Source: Haemophilus haemolyticus_L (GTDB lineage: Bacteria; Pseudomonadota; Gammaproteobacteria; Enterobacterales; Pasteurellaceae). Taken from it: a stretch of DNA of 64,000 nucleotides. This document shows, in pieces, positions 43,580 through 52,100 of this stretch (position 1 is the first letter of the stretch; every line of letters starts with the position of its first letter). The stretch is taken from contig NZ_QQGY01000004.1 in the NCBI RefSeq assembly GCF_003490595.1, positions 1 to 64,000 on the forward strand, written 5' to 3'. Both the position numbers and the translations under genes were made by a program. Under the pieces are notes generated by a model. It was given only the letters and a program-made list of their open reading frames with translations, did not search any database and was not told the origin of the DNA.

Positions 43580-44035
43580 ATGAAAAAATTAACACTAGCA
43601 TTAGTTTTAGGTTCAGCTTTAGCGGTAACTGGTTGTTTCGATAAAGAAGAAGCTGCACAAAAAGTTGACGCAGCTAAACAAGCAGCAACATCAATGGTTT
43701 CTGAAGCAAAAGACGCAGCAACTAATGCTGTTGCTGATGTTAAAGATGCAGCTAAACAAGCTTCAACTGAAGTGAAAAACACTGCAGTAGAGAAAGCTGC
43801 TGAAGTTAAAGATGCAGCAATGGCACAAGTTGAACAAGTAAAAGATGCTGCAGCAGCTAAAGTAAGCGAAATGAAAGATGCAGCAACCTCTAAAATTGAT
43901 GCAATGAAAGACGCTGCATCATCAAAAATGGATGCGATGAAAGATGCTGCTACTTCTAAAATGACTGAAGTTAAAGATGCAGTTTCTGAAAAAGCAACTC
44001 AAGCAGCTGATGCAGTAAAAGAAGCAGCAAAATAA
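43580..44035 (+). CDS. Ala/Lys-rich lipoprotein with LEA-like repeats, 151 aa
   Basis: The signal peptide ends in a lipobox LAVTGC (Cys about residue 19), so the mature protein is probably lipidated. The rest is almost entirely imperfect 11-residue repeats of the type VKDAA-x-x-K and SKMDAMKDAAT. This is a composition like late-embryogenesis-abundant proteins or long amphipathic helices. There are no aromatic residues after the N-terminus. The ATG at 43580 has GGAGA before it, whereas the frame's earlier ATG at 43568 would put a charged residue ahead of MKK. Function unknown. It could be an envelope spacer or stress protectant. Confidence 0.8.
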   Translation: MKKLTLALVLGSALAVTGCFDKEEAAQKVDAAKQAATSMVSEAKDAATNAVADVKDAAKQASTEVKNTAVEKAAEVKDAAMAQVEQVKDAAAAKVSEMKDAATSKIDAMKDAASSKMDAMKDAATSKMTEVKDAVSEKATQAADAVKEAAK

Positions 44036-44059
44036 TGCTTTAATCAATTTAAATGATAA

Positions 44060-44093
44060 AATCCCTGTTAAAGAAATTTAATAGGGATTTTTT
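44060..44093 (+). terminator. Terminator of the LEA-like lipoprotein gene
   Basis: AATCCCT pairs with AGGGATT across about 17 bases, followed by TTTTT. It lies 24 bp after the stop. Confidence 0.75.
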
Positions 44094-44110
44094 ATTTAGG
44101 AAAACAAAAT

Positions 44111-44377
44111 ATGTTATGTGCAATTTATAAAAGTAAAAAGAAACCAGGGAGCTATCTGTATATTGCGAAAAGAGAGGATTTTTCTCAAGTGCCAGAAGTG
44201 TTACTGAGTCACTTTGGAAAACCAGAATTAGTGATGATGTTTAATTTACTGGGAAGCAAGCCTCTACATAATGTAGATTGTAATGAGGTATTAGAAAAAA
44301 TTAAACAACAAGGATTTTATTTGCAAATACCAAAACAAGATGATGGTTTATTTAATAGCTTGAGTAAGATCAAATAA
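44111..44377 (+). CDS. YcgL domain protein, 88 aa
   Basis: Small cytoplasmic protein of the YcgL family (UPF0745). The family opening is LCAIYKSKKKPGSYLYIAKREDFSQVPE, and LLSHFGKPELVMMFNL follows. No biochemical function is established. It stands alone, with its own Shine-Dalgarno AGGAAA, about 100 bp before bioD. Confidence 0.88.
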   Translation: MLCAIYKSKKKPGSYLYIAKREDFSQVPEVLLSHFGKPELVMMFNLLGSKPLHNVDCNEVLEKIKQQGFYLQIPKQDDGLFNSLSKIK

Positions 44378-44478
44378 ATTGTTTATTTTTGATACGAAAA
44401 AGAGAAAATTTGCGTTATCTCAAATTTTTAAAGGAAAAATTCTTTTAAAATCCACCGCACTTTTTAAAGGAGAGAAAA

Positions 44479-45207
44479 ATGAGTGGCTTTTTTGTTGCGG
44501 GGACAGATACAAATGTGGGAAAAACCACGGCAACCCGTGCGATTATTCAAGCCTTGCAAAAACAAGGTGTGCAAGTGGTTGGCTATAAACCCATTGCTTG
44601 TTGCGGTGAGGAAAGTATTTACCCTGCGATGCAAGAAGAAAATACATCAGATTATGATAATTTATCAAATTCAGATGTATTAACATTAATGGATTCAACC
44701 AAAGAAAATGTGTCCTACAAGGATATTAATAGTTATACCTTTAGCCATAGCGCACCGATGCTGACACAAGATAGGACGCGTATTAAGTTAGATAAAATTA
44801 ATCATGATTTAACTCGATTAAATCAAAATTATCAGTCTGTAGTGGTTGAGGGCTCGTTTGGTTTAATGACTCCAATGGCGGAAGGAAAAAGTTTTGCTGA
44901 TTGGGTTGCTCAACGAAAAATGCCTGTGGTTCTTGTGGTTGGCATTAAAGACGGTTGTGTGAATCACGCGTTGTTAACTGTGCAAGCGATTCAACAGCTA
45001 GGCGTGCCGTTATTGGGCTGGATAGCTAACCGTGTTAATCCATTATTAAGCCATTATGCAGAAATTGTTGATTTGCTTGTTGAGCATATTGATGCTCCGC
45101 TTTTAGGTAAAATTCCTTATTTGCATAAACCAGAAGAGCAAGAATTGGGACATTATTTGACGGATATTGATCGATTAATGTATATGCAAACAGAGTTAGT
45201 CAAATAA
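44479..45207 (+). CDS. bioD: ATP-dependent dethiobiotin synthetase, 242 aa
   Basis: Closes the ureido ring in biotin synthesis. The P-loop is VAGTDTNVGKTTATRAI. The substrate Lys lies in GYKPIACCGE, and the second-domain VVVEGSFGLMTPM and GWIANRV are family blocks. The gene is not in a bio operon here and resembles the second E. coli paralogue in its isolated position. AAAGGAGAG precedes the ATG, and an inverted uptake sequence lies just upstream. Confidence 0.93.
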   Translation: MSGFFVAGTDTNVGKTTATRAIIQALQKQGVQVVGYKPIACCGEESIYPAMQEENTSDYDNLSNSDVLTLMDSTKENVSYKDINSYTFSHSAPMLTQDRTRIKLDKINHDLTRLNQNYQSVVVEGSFGLMTPMAEGKSFADWVAQRKMPVVLVVGIKDGCVNHALLTVQAIQQLGVPLLGWIANRVNPLLSHYAEIVDLLVEHIDAPLLGKIPYLHKPEEQELGHYLTDIDRLMYMQTELVK

Positions 45208-45235
45208 TAAAGTGCGGTTAAAGTTTTTTATATTT

Positions 45236-45264
45236 AAATAAGGGCGTAAATAACGCCCTTATTT
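45236..45264. terminator. Bidirectional terminator between bioD and metF
   Basis: AAATAAGGGCGT, loop AAATA, ACGCCCTTATTT: a 12-bp perfect stem between two convergent genes. Confidence 0.9.
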
Positions 45265-45292
45265 CATGGAAGAAAGATATCTTATCTTTGAG

Positions 45293-46174
45293 TTATTCTG
45301 GTCTTACACCTAACATATGACAAATTGCATAAGTTAGTTCACTACGATTTAGCGTATAGAAATGGAAGTCATTCACTCCTTCGCGAGATAAAATTTTCAC
45401 CATATCCATTGCAACACTAGCTGCTACAAGATTACGAGTAGTTTGATCATCGTCTAACCCTTCATAAGCGTTAACAAGCCATGCAGGAATTTTCACATTA
45501 GTGAAAGAAGCCATTTTTTGTAATTGGTTAAAGTTAGTTACAGGTAAAATGCCGGGCACGATTTCAGTATCAATACCAATTGATGCACAACGATCACGGA
45601 AACGTAGGTAGCTTTCAATATCAAAGAAAAATTGAGTGATAACATGATTTGCACCTGCATCAATTTTACGTTTTAAATTAATCAAGTCTGCTTGTGCTGA
45701 TTTTGCTTCTGGATGAACTTCTGGATAAGCTGCTACAGAAATATCAAAATCAGCGACAGAACGGAGTAATTCTACAAGATCTGACGCATAAAATGATTTT
45801 TTAGCATATCCTTTTGGTTCGTCACCGCGTAATGCAACGATGCGACGAATACCACTATTCCAGTAATCTTTAGCAATTTGTTTTAATTCTTCAGGTGTGG
45901 CATCAATACCAGTTAAATGCGGAGCCGCTTCTAATCCAGTTTCTTGTTTGATTGCTTTTACAATGCTATGAGTGCGGTCACGTTCTCCAGAGTTTGCGCC
46001 ATAAGTAACAGAAACGAATTTAGGTTTTAACACTTTTAAACGATGAATCGAATCCCATAAAAGCGTTTCCATTTTTTCATTTTTAGGTGGGAAAAATTCA
46101 AAAGAAACATTAATTTTTTTATTGAAGTCAGCGATGTGCTGATTAAGCGTGTCAATTTCTTTAGCGTAGCTCAT
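45293..46174 (-). CDS. metF: 5,10-methylenetetrahydrofolate reductase, 293 aa
   Basis: FAD-dependent reductase making 5-methyl-THF for methionine synthesis. The catalytic Glu lies in NVSFEFFPPK. Further motifs are FVSVTYGANSG, GIRRIVALRGDEP, FFFDIESYLRF and GILPVTNF. The length matches the E. coli enzyme. It is divergent from rplM. The 310 bp between them hold the rplM promoter and leader. I did not find a convincing MetJ box. Confidence 0.96.
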   Translation of the reverse strand: MSYAKEIDTLNQHIADFNKKINVSFEFFPPKNEKMETLLWDSIHRLKVLKPKFVSVTYGANSGERDRTHSIVKAIKQETGLEAAPHLTGIDATPEELKQIAKDYWNSGIRRIVALRGDEPKGYAKKSFYASDLVELLRSVADFDISVAAYPEVHPEAKSAQADLINLKRKIDAGANHVITQFFFDIESYLRFRDRCASIGIDTEIVPGILPVTNFNQLQKMASFTNVKIPAWLVNAYEGLDDDQTTRNLVAASVAMDMVKILSREGVNDFHFYTLNRSELTYAICHMLGVRPE

Positions 46175-46320
46175 AAAAATTCCTATAGCTAGTATGATGA
46201 TATTTGAGTTAACAATAAAATAACTTTATGTATGAGTCAATTTTAATAAATTCATTAAAAACATTAATTTAGTTAATGTAAATAGGTTTCATCAAAAATA
46301 CTAAAATATTGCATAAAAAA

Positions 46321-46349
46321 TTAGCATTAATGAAATAAATATGTATAAT
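46321..46349 (+). promoter_or_regulatory. Promoter of rplM-rpsI
   Basis: -35 TTAGCA (46321-46326), a 17-bp spacer and -10 TATAAT (46344-46349). Transcription would start near 46356 and leave a leader of about 130 bases. Confidence 0.65.
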
Positions 46350-46364
46350 ACACCGACCCTGTAA

Positions 46365-46452
46365 ATGTGCGAATTCCCATCGTACATTATTTTATCTAGA
46401 TCTCACTCGAAGGGGTGGCGATTAAGATCAATGGTTGTGTTCGTAAGAACAC
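46365..46452 (+). promoter_or_regulatory. Structured leader of rplM
   Basis: Two hairpins are visible: ATGTGCG with CGTACAT (about 46365-46387), and GTGTTC-GTAA-GAACAC (46437-46452) with a GNRA tetraloop. L13 represses its own operon through the rplM leader in E. coli. A similar control here is inference. Confidence 0.45.
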
Positions 46453-46484
46453 TGGGTATCAAACTAATTTTTGGTAATTAATTA

Positions 46485-46913
46485 ATGAAAACTTTTGTAG
46501 CAAAACCAGAAACGGTTAAACGCGACTGGTACGTAGTAGATGCGACAGGTAAAACTTTAGGTCGTTTAGCGACTGAATTAGCACGTCGTCTTCGTGGTAA
46601 ACACAAGGCTGAGTACACTCCACACGTAGATACTGGTGATTACATCATCGTTATCAACGCAGACAAAGTGGCAGTAACTGGTCGTAAAGAAACAGATAAA
46701 CTTTACTACTGGCACACTGGCTATGTAGGTGGTATTAAACAAGCGACTTTCAAAGAAATGATCGCTCGCCGTCCTGAAGCAGTGATTGAAATTGCGGTTA
46801 AAGGTATGTTGCCAAAAGGTCCATTAGGCCGTGCAATGTTCCGTAAATTAAAAGTGTACGCGGGTGCTGAACACCAACACGCTGCACAACAACCACAAGT
46901 ATTAGATATTTAA
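46485..46913 (+). CDS. rplM: 50S ribosomal protein L13, 142 aa
   Basis: Early-assembly protein of the large subunit. The sequence is typical from KRDWYVVDATGKTLGRLATELA through GMLPKGPLGRAMFRKLKVYAG. The length is standard. rpsI follows after 16 bp in the usual operon. Confidence 0.98.
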   Translation: MKTFVAKPETVKRDWYVVDATGKTLGRLATELARRLRGKHKAEYTPHVDTGDYIIVINADKVAVTGRKETDKLYYWHTGYVGGIKQATFKEMIARRPEAVIEIAVKGMLPKGPLGRAMFRKLKVYAGAEHQHAAQQPQVLDI

Positions 46914-46929
46914 TCACGAGGTTTAGAAA

Positions 46930-47322
46930 ATGGCAGAGAATCAAAACTACGGCACAGGTCGCCGCAAAAGCTCTTCAGCTCGTGTATTTATCAAACCGGG
47001 CAGTGGTAAAATCACTATCAACCAACGTGAATTAGACGTTTACTTCGGCCGTGAAACTGCGCGCATGGTAGTACGTCAGCCATTAGAATTGGTTGAGTTA
47101 ACTGATAAATTAGACCTATACATCACTGTTAAAGGTGGTGGTATTTCTGGTCAAGCGGGTGCAATCCGTCACGGTATCACTCGTGCATTGATGGAATACG
47201 ATGAAACATTACGCCCAGCACTTCGTGCAGCTGGTTTCGTTACTCGTGACGCACGTCGCGTTGAACGTAAAAAAGTGGGGTTACACAAAGCACGTCGTCG
47301 TCCACAATACTCAAAACGTTAA
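46930..47322 (+). CDS. rpsI: 30S ribosomal protein S9, 130 aa
   Basis: Small-subunit protein whose C-terminal tail reaches the P-site tRNA. It opens NYGTGRRKSSSARVF, and the conserved basic tail RRPQYSKR is intact. It is second gene of the rplM operon, with ACGAGG ahead of its ATG. Confidence 0.98.
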   Translation: MAENQNYGTGRRKSSSARVFIKPGSGKITINQRELDVYFGRETARMVVRQPLELVELTDKLDLYITVKGGGISGQAGAIRHGITRALMEYDETLRPALRAAGFVTRDARRVERKKVGLHKARRRPQYSKR

Positions 47323-47345
47323 TTTTTATTTTCGTTTCGAAAAAG

Positions 47346-47373
47346 AAAAGCAGAGAGAAATCTCTGCTTTTTT
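47346..47373 (+). terminator. Terminator of rplM-rpsI
   Basis: AAAAGCAGAGA, loop GAAA, TCTCTGCTTTTTT. Confidence 0.92.
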
Positions 47374-47495
47374 GTTATCTAACTTATTGATTATAAAACA
47401 ATAAAAAAGAATTGTTTGGCAAATGACTTACGCTTTGTGGTAGAATACACACCCCTTGTAAAATATAGAATATTTTTGGATCTTCGGAGGAATAA

Positions 47496-48134
47496 ATGTC
47501 CAGCGCATCAAGTAAACGTTCAGTAATGACTCTTTTTTCAAATAAAGATGATATTTACTGTCATCAGGTAAAAATTGTTTTAGCTGAAAAAGGTGTACTT
47601 TATGAGAACGAAGAAGTTGATTTGCAAGCATTACCAGAAGATTTAATGGAATTAAATCCATATGCTACGGTGCCTACGTTAGTTGATCGTGATCTTGTTT
47701 TGTTTAGTTCGCGAATTATTATGGAATATCTTGACGAGCGTTTTCCGCATCCACCATTAATGCAAGTGTATCCAGTCTCTCGAGCAAAAGATCGTCTTTT
47801 GATGTTACGAATTGAACAAGATTGGTATCCAACTCTCAAGAAAGCAGAAAATGGTACAGAAAGTGAAAAAGCTGAAGCGCTTAAACAATTAAAAGAAGAA
47901 CTTTTAGCGATTACACCAGTTTTCCAGCAAACACCTTATTTCATGAATGAAGAGTTTGGTTTAGTGGATTGTTATGTTGCTCCATTGTTATGGAAATTAA
48001 AACATTTAGGCGTGGAATTTACAGGCCCAGGTAGTAAACCTATTAAGGGATATATGGATCGTGTATTTAGTCGGGATTCATTCTTGCAGTCTGTAGGTGA
48101 GGCTGCACCGAAAAATTTAATGGATGATAAGTAA
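47496..48134 (+). CDS. sspA: Stringent starvation protein A, 212 aa
   Basis: Glutathione-S-transferase-fold protein that binds RNA polymerase and alters promoter choice in stationary phase. The thioredoxin-like N-terminus is SVMTLFSNKDDIYCHQVKIVLAEKG. The conserved NPYATVPTLVDRDLVLFSSRIIMEYLDERFPHPPL follows, and the helical C-domain is complete. It overlaps sspB by one base (TAATG at 48132-48136) and lies after rpsI, as in E. coli. Confidence 0.96.
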   Translation: MSSASSKRSVMTLFSNKDDIYCHQVKIVLAEKGVLYENEEVDLQALPEDLMELNPYATVPTLVDRDLVLFSSRIIMEYLDERFPHPPLMQVYPVSRAKDRLLMLRIEQDWYPTLKKAENGTESEKAEALKQLKEELLAITPVFQQTPYFMNEEFGLVDCYVAPLLWKLKHLGVEFTGPGSKPIKGYMDRVFSRDSFLQSVGEAAPKNLMDDK

Positions 48135-48586
48135 TGGAATATAAAGCTTCCCCTAAGCGCCCTTATTTATTACGCGCCTATTATGATTGGCTAGTAGATA
48201 ATAGTTTCACGCCTTATTTAGTTGTTGATGCGACTTACTTAGGTGTGAATGTTCCTGTCGAATATGTAAAAGATGGGCAGATTGTATTGAACTTGTCTGC
48301 TAATGCTACGGGCAATTTACAACTTACAAATGATTTCATCCAGTTTAATGCCCGATTTAAAGGTGTTTCTCGTGAGCTGTATATCCCAATGGGCGCAGCG
48401 CTTGCGATCTATGCTCGTGAAAATGGTGATGGCGTGATGTTTGAGCCAGAAGAGGTTTACGATGAACTTAATTCTGAGCCAGATACAGAGCAACCAACTA
48501 GTTTTCATGAAGTAGTAGATACCCCTAAAAAGCGAGAAGAAAAAAAGAAAACAAAATCAGTTTCCCATTTAAGAATTGTGGATTAA
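48134..48586 (+). CDS. sspB: ClpXP adaptor SspB, 150 aa
   Basis: Delivers ssrA-tagged proteins to ClpXP. The folded domain (about 1-110) has RPYLLRAYYDWLVDNSFTPYLVVDA. The C-terminal ClpX-binding tail is VSHLRIVD, after a charged linker. It is translationally coupled to sspA. Confidence 0.96.
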   Translation: MEYKASPKRPYLLRAYYDWLVDNSFTPYLVVDATYLGVNVPVEYVKDGQIVLNLSANATGNLQLTNDFIQFNARFKGVSRELYIPMGAALAIYARENGDGVMFEPEEVYDELNSEPDTEQPTSFHEVVDTPKKREEKKKTKSVSHLRIVD

Positions 48587-48600
48587 TGATCTAAAAATAA

Positions 48601-48624
48601 AAAAGAGGCTGCAGCCTCTTTTTT
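48601..48624. terminator. Bidirectional terminator after sspB
   Basis: AAAAGAGGCTGCAGCCTCTTTT is a perfect palindrome with T-runs on both strands, between sspB and the convergent small gene. Confidence 0.92.
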
Positions 48625-48629
48625 AATAA

Positions 48630-48854
48630 TTACAGTATTCGTTTAATTTCTGAAATATCTGTGTAGCCACGGTTTTTTAGTTCTGAATAAGCAACAGTTC
48701 TCGCTTTACCATCTTTATTTATGGCAATGTTAGCTAATTCCCTATCTGATTTTCTAGACATTTCTTCTTTTAATTCTCTAATTTCATTTGCACTTTCTTG
48801 AATAGAATTTGCCGCGCTTTTGGCTACGCTACCAACAACATCCCAGAATCCCAT
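48630..48854 (-). CDS. Small hypothetical protein, 74 aa
   Basis: Not recognised. The N-terminal third (MGFWDVVGSVAKSAANSIQE) looks like an amphipathic helix. It is followed by a charged coiled-coil-like stretch (SANEIRELKEEMSRKSDRELAN) and a C-terminal part, AYSELKNRGY, resembling short repeat-like motifs of SHOCT-type proteins. It is divergent from the XRE regulator with about 100 bp between, so the two probably form a functional pair. GGAGAAA precedes its start on the minus strand. Confidence 0.6.
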   Translation of the reverse strand: MGFWDVVGSVAKSAANSIQESANEIRELKEEMSRKSDRELANIAINKDGKARTVAYSELKNRGYTDISEIKRIL

Positions 48855-48930
48855 ATTTATTTCTCCATTGTTGAAATTGTTAATAATGTTATGTTTTAAG
48901 ATTTTAACCCCAAAACAGGTTTATTATATA

Positions 48931-48951
48931 TTGCACCTAAAATAGGTGCAA
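48931..48951. promoter_or_regulatory. Operator-like palindrome covering the XRE start codon
   Basis: TTGCACCTA (48931-48939), three A, TAGGTGCAA (48943-48951): perfect arms of 9 bp. The last A is the first base of the ATG at 48951. The right arm also supplies the AGGTG ribosome-binding site. A -10-like TATATT (48927-48932) touches the left arm. Binding by the regulator here would block both transcription and, in RNA form, hide the start. Confidence 0.65.
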
Positions 48952-49229
48952 TGGGAAATTTAAGATTATCAGTTCATTCGGCTGAACATACTTGGTTGAG
49001 AAAGTTATTTATTCAACGACGTAATGATTTAGGATTATCACAGCGTGCATTAGGTAAAAAAATGGGCGTGCTTGCGTCATTTATTGGAAAAGTAGAAACA
49101 GGTGACCGAAGACTAGATATTCTTGAATTTATTCAATATTGTAAAGGATTAGAGCTTGATCCTGTTCAGATATTAGATGATATTGAGAAACGATTTTATT
49201 CTACTTTAGAAACTAGAAAACACATCTAA
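48951..49229 (+). CDS. XRE-family (Cro/CI-type) transcriptional regulator, 92 aa
   Basis: One helix-turn-helix domain: LRKLFIQRRNDLGLSQRALGKKMGVLASFIGKVETGDRRLDILEFIQYCKGLELDP. The pattern Q-x3-A-x3-G-V, then I-x-x-x-E-x-G-x-R-x-x, is that of HTH_3. No sensor or protease domain follows. It is probably autoregulated through the palindrome at its own start. It may control the divergent 74-aa gene. No toxin domain is recognisable in the partner. Confidence 0.82.
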   Translation: MGNLRLSVHSAEHTWLRKLFIQRRNDLGLSQRALGKKMGVLASFIGKVETGDRRLDILEFIQYCKGLELDPVQILDDIEKRFYSTLETRKHI

Positions 49230-49258
49230 TCTTGACGGCACTTTAAAATTTAAGGAAT

Positions 49259-49282
49259 GGGCGGAATTATTCCGCCCTTTTT
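49259..49282. terminator. Terminator between the XRE gene and dxs
   Basis: GGGCGGAA, TTA, TTCCGCCC followed by TTTTT, positioned between convergent genes. Confidence 0.88.
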
Positions 49283-51155
49283 AATTTGGAGTTTTCTGAA
49301 TAAAAGAAAGAATTTTTTCTTCAATTCCTTTTGAATCTAATCCCAAATCTTTCAAGGCCTCTTGCTGTGTTGCTTGTGGAATAAAATAATCTGGCAAACC
49401 AAGCTGTAAAAGTGCGGTTGATTTTCCTGATGAATTTAGCACTTCCGCAACTGCAGATCCCGCTCCACCTTGAATGGCATTTTCTTCTAATGTGACTAAA
49501 TAATCGTGAGTTTGTGCAAGCACATTAATCATCTCAATATCAATTGGTTTCACAAAACGCATATCGACAACAGTGGCATTAAGTTTTTCTGCTGCCTCTA
49601 ACGAGGATGGTAAAAGGGTACCAAAGTTTAAAATCGCAATTTTTTGACCTTCTCGAATTAAACGTGATTTACCGATAGGAAGCATTTCTAAAGGTGTTAG
49701 TTCAACACCAATGGCATTTCCGCGAGGATAACGCACAGCCGCAGGTTTTCCACATTGATAACCTGTATAGAGCATTTGACGGCATTCATTTTCATCACTT
49801 GGTGTCATGATAATCATATTTGGAATACAACGCATAAAGCTGAGATCAAATGCCCCTTGGTGTGTTGGGCCATCAGCGCCAACTATCCCTGCTCGATCAA
49901 TCGCAAATAGCACAGGAAGATTTTGAATGGCAACATCGTGAATTAATTGATCGTAAGCACGTTGTAAAAATGTCGAGTAAATTGCGACGATAGGTTTATA
50001 TCCGCCAATAGCGAGTCCAGTAGCAAACGTGACGGCGTGTTGCTCTGCAATTGCCACATCAAAATATTGTTCTGGAAAACGTTGAGAAAACTCCACCATG
50101 CCAGAGCCTTCACGCATTGCAGGTGTGATACCAATAATTTTGGAATCTTTTTCTGCCATTTCGCATAGCCAATCACCAAAAATTTTCGAATAAGTTGGCT
50201 TAGTATTGTGTTTAGGCAATTCACCACTGATTGGGTCAAATTTTGGTACGCCGTGGAAACCAATAGGATCTTTTTCTGCGGGCGCGTATCCTTTACCTTT
50301 TTTCGTTTTTATATGTAAAAATTGTGGGCCTTTCAGATTACGCATATTCGTAAGTGTTGCCACTAATTCGTCAATATTATGCCCATCCACTGGACCAATA
50401 TAATTAAAACCGAGTTCTTCAAATAATGTACTTTCTGGTGAGAACATCACCCCTTTCATGTGTTCTTCGGTTTTTTTCATAAAGTTTTTTACAGGTGGAA
50501 CTTTATCGAGAATTTTTTTACTTCCATCTCGTAATGTGGAGTAGATAGAACCTGAGAAAATTCGAGCAAGGTGATTGTTTAGTGCACCGACATTCTCTGA
50601 AATAGACATTTCATTATCATTTAAAATGACCAACATATCAGTGTGAACAGAACCTGCGTGATTCAGCGCTTCAAAAGCCATTCCTGCAGTAATTGCGCCA
50701 TCACCGATGACGCATACCGTTTTTCTACCTGCATTTTCTCGTTCTGCGGCAACTGCAATACCTAATCCAGCACTAATAGAAGTAGATGAGTGGCCAACGC
50801 TTAACACGTCAAATTCACTTTCTTCACGCCAAGGGAAAGGATGAATGCCGTCTTTTTGGCGAATTGTGGACATTTGATCTCGACGACCGGTTAAAATTTT
50901 GTGGGGATAAGCTTGATGTCCAACATCCCAAATTAACTGATCAAATGGTGTTTTATATACGTAATGTAGTGCAACGGTTAGCTCTACAGTGCCTAAACCT
51001 GATGCTAAATGCCCGCTAGTTTGACTAACAGATTCTAAAAGATAACCGCGTAATTCTTGGCAGAGTTGTGGTAGCTGATCTTTATTTAAAAGACGCAAAT
51101 CTTCTGGTGAATTAATCAAAGATAATAAGGGGTAATTGTTCATATTGTTAGTCAT
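49281..51155 (-). CDS. dxs: 1-deoxy-D-xylulose-5-phosphate synthase, 624 aa
   Basis: Thiamine-diphosphate enzyme that commits pyruvate and glyceraldehyde-3-P to the MEP isoprenoid pathway. The ThDP motif is VCVIGDGAITAGMAFEALNHAG through LNDNEMSISENV. The catalytic His in WDVGHQAYPHKIL and the transketolase-like second domain (AIAEQHAVTFATGLA) are present. The start may be 51155 or the ATG four codons later. Neither has a clear ribosome site. It follows ispA on the same strand after 54 bp. Confidence 0.96.
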   Translation of the reverse strand: MTNNMNNYPLLSLINSPEDLRLLNKDQLPQLCQELRGYLLESVSQTSGHLASGLGTVELTVALHYVYKTPFDQLIWDVGHQAYPHKILTGRRDQMSTIRQKDGIHPFPWREESEFDVLSVGHSSTSISAGLGIAVAAERENAGRKTVCVIGDGAITAGMAFEALNHAGSVHTDMLVILNDNEMSISENVGALNNHLARIFSGSIYSTLRDGSKKILDKVPPVKNFMKKTEEHMKGVMFSPESTLFEELGFNYIGPVDGHNIDELVATLTNMRNLKGPQFLHIKTKKGKGYAPAEKDPIGFHGVPKFDPISGELPKHNTKPTYSKIFGDWLCEMAEKDSKIIGITPAMREGSGMVEFSQRFPEQYFDVAIAEQHAVTFATGLAIGGYKPIVAIYSTFLQRAYDQLIHDVAIQNLPVLFAIDRAGIVGADGPTHQGAFDLSFMRCIPNMIIMTPSDENECRQMLYTGYQCGKPAAVRYPRGNAIGVELTPLEMLPIGKSRLIREGQKIAILNFGTLLPSSLEAAEKLNATVVDMRFVKPIDIEMINVLAQTHDYLVTLEENAIQGGAGSAVAEVLNSSGKSTALLQLGLPDYFIPQATQQEALKDLGLDSKGIEEKILSFIQKTPN

Positions 51156-51209
51156 TTTAAAAACGTTATAATTTTTGACCGCACTTTGTGAGCATTGATG
51201 CGGTCGGTA

Positions 51210-52100
51210 TTAACTTTTTCTAGTAATAATGAATTCAGCTAATGCACGAAGTGCGGTTGTATCAAAAGGAATTTTTTCTAATTCAGACAAAGCACTTTGA
51301 TATAGATCTTGCGCTTTTTGTTTTGCGCCGCTTAACCCAAGTAATTTTGGATATGTACTTTTATCTAAATCAAGATCGGCGCCGACTTGTTTGCCAATTT
51401 CTGCGCTATCACCCTCAATATCTAAAATATCATCTTGAACTTGAAAGGCTAACCCAATGGCTTCCGCATATTGTGTTAAGGATTGTTCTAATGTTTTGTT
51501 GGCAAAATGTGGAGAACAAATAAAACCTAATTTTAATGCAGCAATCAGCAATGCGCCCGTTTTGTTACGATGGATTAATTCTAATTCACTTAAACTAATT
51601 TGTTTGTGCTCAGAGATAAGATCTAAACTTTGCCCTAAGCACATTCCTTGTACGCCAGAGCCTTGCGCTAAAATTTGAACTAAAGCCAGTTTTTGTTCAG
51701 AAGAAATATTTGGCGTTTTAGTTAACATTTCAAAAGCAAAACTTTGAAGGGCATCGCCCGCAAGAATAGCCGTAGCTTCATCAAATTGGATATGACAAGT
51801 AGGGTGTCCACGACGTAGATTGTCATCATCCATTGCAGGTAAATCATCGTGAATTAAAGAATAGGCATGAATGGCTTCAATAGCAGCAGCGGCGTAATCT
51901 AAGGTTTGTTTCTCTGCGCCAAGCATTTGTCCTGTTGCGTAAACTAAAAAAGGTCTAACTCGTTTACCACCAAGTAATAATGCGTATTTCATCGCGTCAA
52001 GCAAAGGTGCATTATGACTTTCAATGCCCTCAAATTGAGCTTCTAAAAAGTGGTTAATACGAGTTTGAATCTGTTGTAATTCTTCAGAAAAGTTACCCAT
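51210..52100 (-). CDS. ispA: Farnesyl diphosphate synthase, 296 aa
   Basis: Builds C15 prenyl diphosphate. The first Asp-rich motif is LIHDDLPAMDDDNLRRG. The second is QVQDDILDIEGD. KRVRPFL binds diphosphate. It overlaps xseB by one base (start 52098-52100), part of the classical xseB-ispA-dxs operon. Confidence 0.96.
   Translation of the reverse strand: MGNFSEELQQIQTRINHFLEAQFEGIESHNAPLLDAMKYALLLGGKRVRPFLVYATGQMLGAEKQTLDYAAAAIEAIHAYSLIHDDLPAMDDDNLRRGHPTCHIQFDEATAILAGDALQSFAFEMLTKTPNISSEQKLALVQILAQGSGVQGMCLGQSLDLISEHKQISLSELELIHRNKTGALLIAALKLGFICSPHFANKTLEQSLTQYAEAIGLAFQVQDDILDIEGDSAEIGKQVGADLDLDKSTYPKLLGLSGAKQKAQDLYQSALSELEKIPFDTTALRALAEFIITRKS

Noticed and set aside
46175..46320. MetJ operator in front of metF
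   Set aside because: No tandem AGACGTCT-like met boxes were found in the interval.
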